Positions 32,134 through 34,427 of a stretch of 34,427 nucleotides of DNA are shown here, one piece after another (within the stretch, counting starts at the first letter, position 1; the number at the start of each line of letters is the position of its first letter). A model generated the notes under the pieces. It was not told where the DNA came from and searched no databases. It was given only the letters and a program-made list of their open reading frames with translations. Made by a program: the position numbers and the translations under genes. Origin of the DNA: an uncultured Eubacteriales bacterium (lineage in GTDB: Bacteria > Bacillota > Clostridia > Christensenellales > Borkfalkiaceae); contig CABQND010000018.1 in NCBI GenBank assembly GCA_902465495.1, forward strand, positions 1-34,427. Direction: 5' to 3'.

Positions 32134-32877
32134 ATGGCGGTAGAAAATAAGATTGAGCGCGTCTTTACGATTCGCAATTATGAAACCGATTTTAAACGGC
32201 GGCTCAAACCGTCGGCGATTCTCGGTTATTTTCAAGAAACTGCGAGTGAGCACTCTTCACAGATGGGGCTTGGCTTTGAAAGTCTGATGGAAAATGGATA
32301 TTGCTGGGTCCTATCCAAGATTTATTTAGAAATTGAAAGGTTGCCGAGAGTTGGAGAAACGGTGAAAGTCGGTAGTTGGCCTCATTCTCCGAACAAAGCA
32401 ATTTACGAGCGAAGTTTTGTTGTACAGGGGGAGGGAGACGTCTGTGTTCGCGCGTATTCTCGTTGGTGTATTTTGCGTGCGGACAACGGGCGGATTGTGC
32501 CTTGTTCTTTATTCAAGCAGCCGCAGATAGATTATATTGAGGACAAGAGTGTTTGTTTTGATGAATGGTCCATTCCGGAACTACAAAATAATTTACCACC
32601 TGCGTTTTCACTTCGTGTCGCAAACTCGGAATACGACCTGAATTATCATGTAAACAACATTAAATATGCCGATTATATTTTTAATTGTTTTTCGGTGCAG
32701 GAACTGGAACAAAATATTCTGAAGAGTTTTCAGCTGCATTACATTAAACAGGCGCACGAGGGTGATGTTTTGGATTTTTACCGAAGTGAACTCACAAACG
32801 GGGAATATGTCGTGTGCGGATATAAAAACGGTGAAGAACTCATAGTTGCGGCGAAGGTGCGCTTTGGAAAAATTTGA
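32134..32877 (+). CDS. Acyl-ACP thioesterase (FatA/FatB family)
   Basis: Hydrolyses acyl-ACP to free fatty acids in the cytoplasm. The 247-residue protein is a double hot-dog of the bacterial FatA/B type. The N-terminal hot-dog shows RNYETDF, GYFQETASEHS and CWVLSKIYLEIERLPRVGE. The C-terminal one has the catalytic D-x-N-x-H motif as Asp168, Asn170, His172 in YDLNYHVNNIKYADYI. I chose the ATG at 32134, preceded by AGAGGTGA; a GTG three codons earlier overlaps that site. It is divergent from the membrane-linked PadR gene and overlaps the next gene by 14 bases. Such enzymes may set fatty-acid composition or release; substrate chain length cannot be read from sequence. Confidence 0.93.
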   Translation: MAVENKIERVFTIRNYETDFKRRLKPSAILGYFQETASEHSSQMGLGFESLMENGYCWVLSKIYLEIERLPRVGETVKVGSWPHSPNKAIYERSFVVQGEGDVCVRAYSRWCILRADNGRIVPCSLFKQPQIDYIEDKSVCFDEWSIPELQNNLPPAFSLRVANSEYDLNYHVNNIKYADYIFNCFSVQELEQNILKSFQLHYIKQAHEGDVLDFYRSELTNGEYVVCGYKNGEELIVAAKVRFGKI

Positions 32878-33502
32878 TTATACGGTAATGCGGATGCGGC
32901 GCCGCACGCTTGTATTGACCGTTAAAGGCGGCAAGATAGAAGTGAGGGCACCGTACGGAGTTTCGGATGAAGTTATTGCGCGTTTTATTGAGAGCAAGCG
33001 CGGTTGGATTGAGTCTCGCCTGAAAGAAAGAGAATGCAATTATCCTGGCGTGCAAGACGGGAAAACCTTGCTGGATGCAGGGCAGGAAAAGCCTGTGGAA
33101 TACGGATCTTTGCGAAATGGTGAATCGGAAACAGGATTTGTTTTAAAGAATGCACAATCGGTTCGGCGCTATTTTGAGCGAACGCGTGGCCCGATTTTAA
33201 TTGAGGCGCTGTACGCGCAATCTGTTCGCTCGGGGTTTTACGCGGAAGATGTAAAACTTTGTGATTTCAAGGCGCGATGGGGCAGTTGCGGCGAAGATCG
33301 TCATATCAAGCTGAATTGGCGTCTTTCGATGCTGCCTGTTTCGTTACGTGATTATGTGTTGATTCATGAATTATGTCACCTAAAAGAAATGAATCATTCT
33401 GCCGCTTTTTGGCGCGAAGTGCAGAAGTGGTGTCCTGACTTTCGCGAATGCAGGAGACGCTTGAAGACGTTTGGCTTTCTGACTCTTTTGTACAGACAAT
33501 AG
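32864..33502 (+). CDS. YgjP-like (DUF45/M48-type) metallopeptidase
   Basis: Predicted zinc metalloprotease of the YgjP/SprT-like group; its cellular substrate is not established. The N-terminus has the family pattern of basic residues then strands (RMRRRTLVLTVKGGKIEVRAP). The middle has the KARWGSC motif, at about 136-142. The zinc site HELCHLKEMNH holds His168, Glu169, His172 and probably His178. From the TTG at 32864 the product has 212 residues; AAGGTG precedes that codon closely. A TTG at 32846 would add six residues. The gene overlaps the thioesterase and is probably translated by coupling. No signal peptide or membrane helix is seen, so it should be cytoplasmic. Confidence 0.92.
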   Translation: MEKFDYTVMRMRRRTLVLTVKGGKIEVRAPYGVSDEVIARFIESKRGWIESRLKERECNYPGVQDGKTLLDAGQEKPVEYGSLRNGESETGFVLKNAQSVRRYFERTRGPILIEALYAQSVRSGFYAEDVKLCDFKARWGSCGEDRHIKLNWRLSMLPVSLRDYVLIHELCHLKEMNHSAAFWREVQKWCPDFRECRRRLKTFGFLTLLYRQ

Positions 33503-33516
33503 AGCGTTTATATAAT
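33488..33516 (+). promoter_or_regulatory. Promoter for the flavin-reductase-like gene
   Basis: TTGTAC (33488-33493), a 17-bp spacer and TATAAT (33511-33516). The -35 box lies within the last codons of the preceding gene. Confidence 0.65.
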
Positions 33517-33589
33517 ATTAGAATATTGTTCTTTGTATAAAGCAGACGTAAAAAAGATATTTATGAAATGAGTGACAGGAGGATACAGT

Positions 33590-34141
33590 ATGAAAAAGCA
33601 AATTCATCCGTCGACAGTTTTGGCGCCGGTTTCGGCAGTGTTGGTGTCCTGCGGCGATGCGAACGCGGCGGATATTGTGACGATCGCTTGGACGGGGACA
33701 GTCAATTCGGAGCCTCCGATGGTGAGCATTTCCGTTCGTCGCAGTCGTTATTCGTACGAGCTGATTTGCAAAACAGGGGAATTTGTCATCAATCTTTGCA
33801 GTCTTTCGCAACTGGAAACGTTGGATGGGTGCGGTGTTGTATCGGGCAGAAACGTTGATAAATTTGAAAAATTTGGCTTGACGAAACAGAAATGTTTGCA
33901 TGTGACGGCTCCTGCGATCGAGCAGTGCCCGGTATCGCTTGAATGCGTGGTGAGAAAGACGGTTGAACTGGATACGCACGTTATGTTTATTGCGGAGATC
34001 GTCGGTGTTACGGCACGCGAAGACTGGATGTTGAACGATAAACTTCAGATCCCCGATGGTGCACTGGTGGCGTATGTGCAGAATCGCTATGTGGAAACAG
34101 GCAAAACTGTCGGGACGTACGGTTTTACGGCAAAAAAATAA
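33590..34141 (+). CDS. Flavin reductase-like FMN-binding protein
   Basis: Member of the flavin reductase-like domain family, a split-barrel FMN-binding fold. The 183-residue product shows the typical opening (STVLAPVSAVLVSCGD, then DIVTIAWTGTVNSEPPMVSISV). It continues with the RSRYSYELICKTGEFVINLCS segment and the later QCPVSLECVV strand. Such proteins bind FMN and reduce flavin, metal or small substrates with NAD(P)H, or act as electron carriers; the specific substrate is unknown. The ATG at 33590 has AGGAGG seven bases upstream; a GTG six codons earlier is unlikely. It is monocistronic and separated from the YgjP gene by its own promoter. Confidence 0.9.
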   Translation: MKKQIHPSTVLAPVSAVLVSCGDANAADIVTIAWTGTVNSEPPMVSISVRRSRYSYELICKTGEFVINLCSLSQLETLDGCGVVSGRNVDKFEKFGLTKQKCLHVTAPAIEQCPVSLECVVRKTVELDTHVMFIAEIVGVTAREDWMLNDKLQIPDGALVAYVQNRYVETGKTVGTYGFTAKK

Positions 34142-34340
34142 AACTGCGCGGAACGAGTGTCTTGATGGCGTTGCAGGGGAAGAATTGAACAATTTTTTAC
34201 GTGATTCCTTACAAAAATTCTTGCTTGCCCAGATGTGTTTAGACGTGTTCGGCTTTTTTTCTTGGTAAAAAGGAAATAAAATCATATCGAGAGAACGCAG
34301 TATCTTGGATTGTACACGGAGCATGCGGTCTGCCTTGTTT
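34142..34340. other. Intergenic region without a supported gene
   Basis: I see no plausible gene here on either strand; the long minus-strand frame across it runs antisense through the flavin-reductase gene. A small AATTG/CAATT stem followed by T6 (about 34183-34197) and a T7 run near 34253-34259 could serve as weak terminators. Confidence 0.5.
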
Positions 34341-34343
34341 TTT

Positions 34344-34375
34344 GCCGCAAACGTTTGCGTTTGCGGCTTTTGTTG
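34344..34375 (+). terminator. Perfect GC hairpin near right edge
   Basis: A 10-bp perfect stem (34344-34353 with 34358-34367), loop TTTG, is followed by TTTTGTT. It is terminator-like on the plus strand, but about 200 bp from the last stop codon. Confidence 0.55.
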
Positions 34376-34384
34376 GCTTGCGAA

Positions 34385-34407
34385 AACCACCCGTTGAACG
34401 GGTGGTT
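34385..34407. repeat. 11-bp palindrome, possible IS200/IS605-type end
   Basis: A perfect inverted repeat of 11 bp around a single G (arms 34385-34395 and 34397-34407, core CCACCCG/CGGGTGG) lies 20 bases before the window edge. Subterminal hairpins of this look are found at IS200/IS605 ends. No transposase is visible in the window, so this is only a candidate. Confidence 0.4.
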
Positions 34408-34427
34408 CCAAAGAGGCTATGCCGATG

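Noticed and set aside
33518..34411. 297-codon open frame on the minus strand at the right edge
   Set aside because: It runs antisense to the flavin-reductase gene and starts in the palindrome at the edge; no domain is recognisable.

Overview
The window is a continuous stretch of core chromosome from a Gram-positive, endospore-forming lineage (Bacillota, class Clostridia-like). The evidence is a complete spoIIIAA-AH octet behind a sigma-E-type promoter, spoVG, and FtsZ, DivIB, RNase Y, Asp23 and PadR homologues. Regulation also fits: strong Shine-Dalgarno sites, consensus sigma-A promoters with 17-bp spacers, and frequent TTG/GTG starts. Base composition looks roughly balanced, with AT-rich intergenic regions. 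I cannot name a genus. There are about 33 protein genes, no rRNA or tRNA genes, no CRISPR array and no complete mobile element.

Layout. (1) 1-5.1 kb: murA-divIB, then a promoter and ftsA-like-ftsZ (cell wall and divisome). (2) 5.2-8.3 kb: spoVG (minus), murC (plus) and a DUF815 AAA+ ATPase (minus), separated by bidirectional terminators. (3) 8.5-9.6 kb: monocistronic ilvC. (4) 9.7-19.4 kb: an operon-like run ftsK/spoIIIE-rimO-pgsA-cinA-recA-nadE, closed by a strong terminator. (5) 19.4-21.3 kb: rny with its own promoter and two terminator-like hairpins. (6) 21.3-26.15 kb: spoIIIAA-AB-AC-AD-AE-AF-AG-AH. (7) 26.16-30.1 kb: asp23(yqhY)-nusB-folD-ispA-tlyA plus an unidentified gene. The order resembles the Bacillus subtilis spoIIIA-yqhY-nusB-folD-yqiD-yqxC neighbourhood but lacks accBC, xseAB, dxs, ahrC and recN. 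(8) 30.2-34.1 kb: a PadR-type regulator fused to a membrane domain (minus), divergent from an acyl-ACP thioesterase, then a YgjP-like metalloprotease and a flavin-reductase-fold protein. (9) The right edge holds two perfect hairpins that may mark a mobile-element end.

Functionally the window joins peptidoglycan precursor synthesis, septum assembly, chromosome pumping, the SpoIIIA feeding channel and housekeeping RNA, folate and isoprenoid genes. The most unusual items are: an FtsA homologue whose two phosphate-binding motifs are degenerate; a CinA with a decayed N-terminal domain but intact NMN-deamidase domain, one gene from NAD synthetase with recA between; a membrane-tethered PadR regulator with a palindrome inside its own promoter; and repeat-bearing low-complexity linkers in FtsZ and FtsK.
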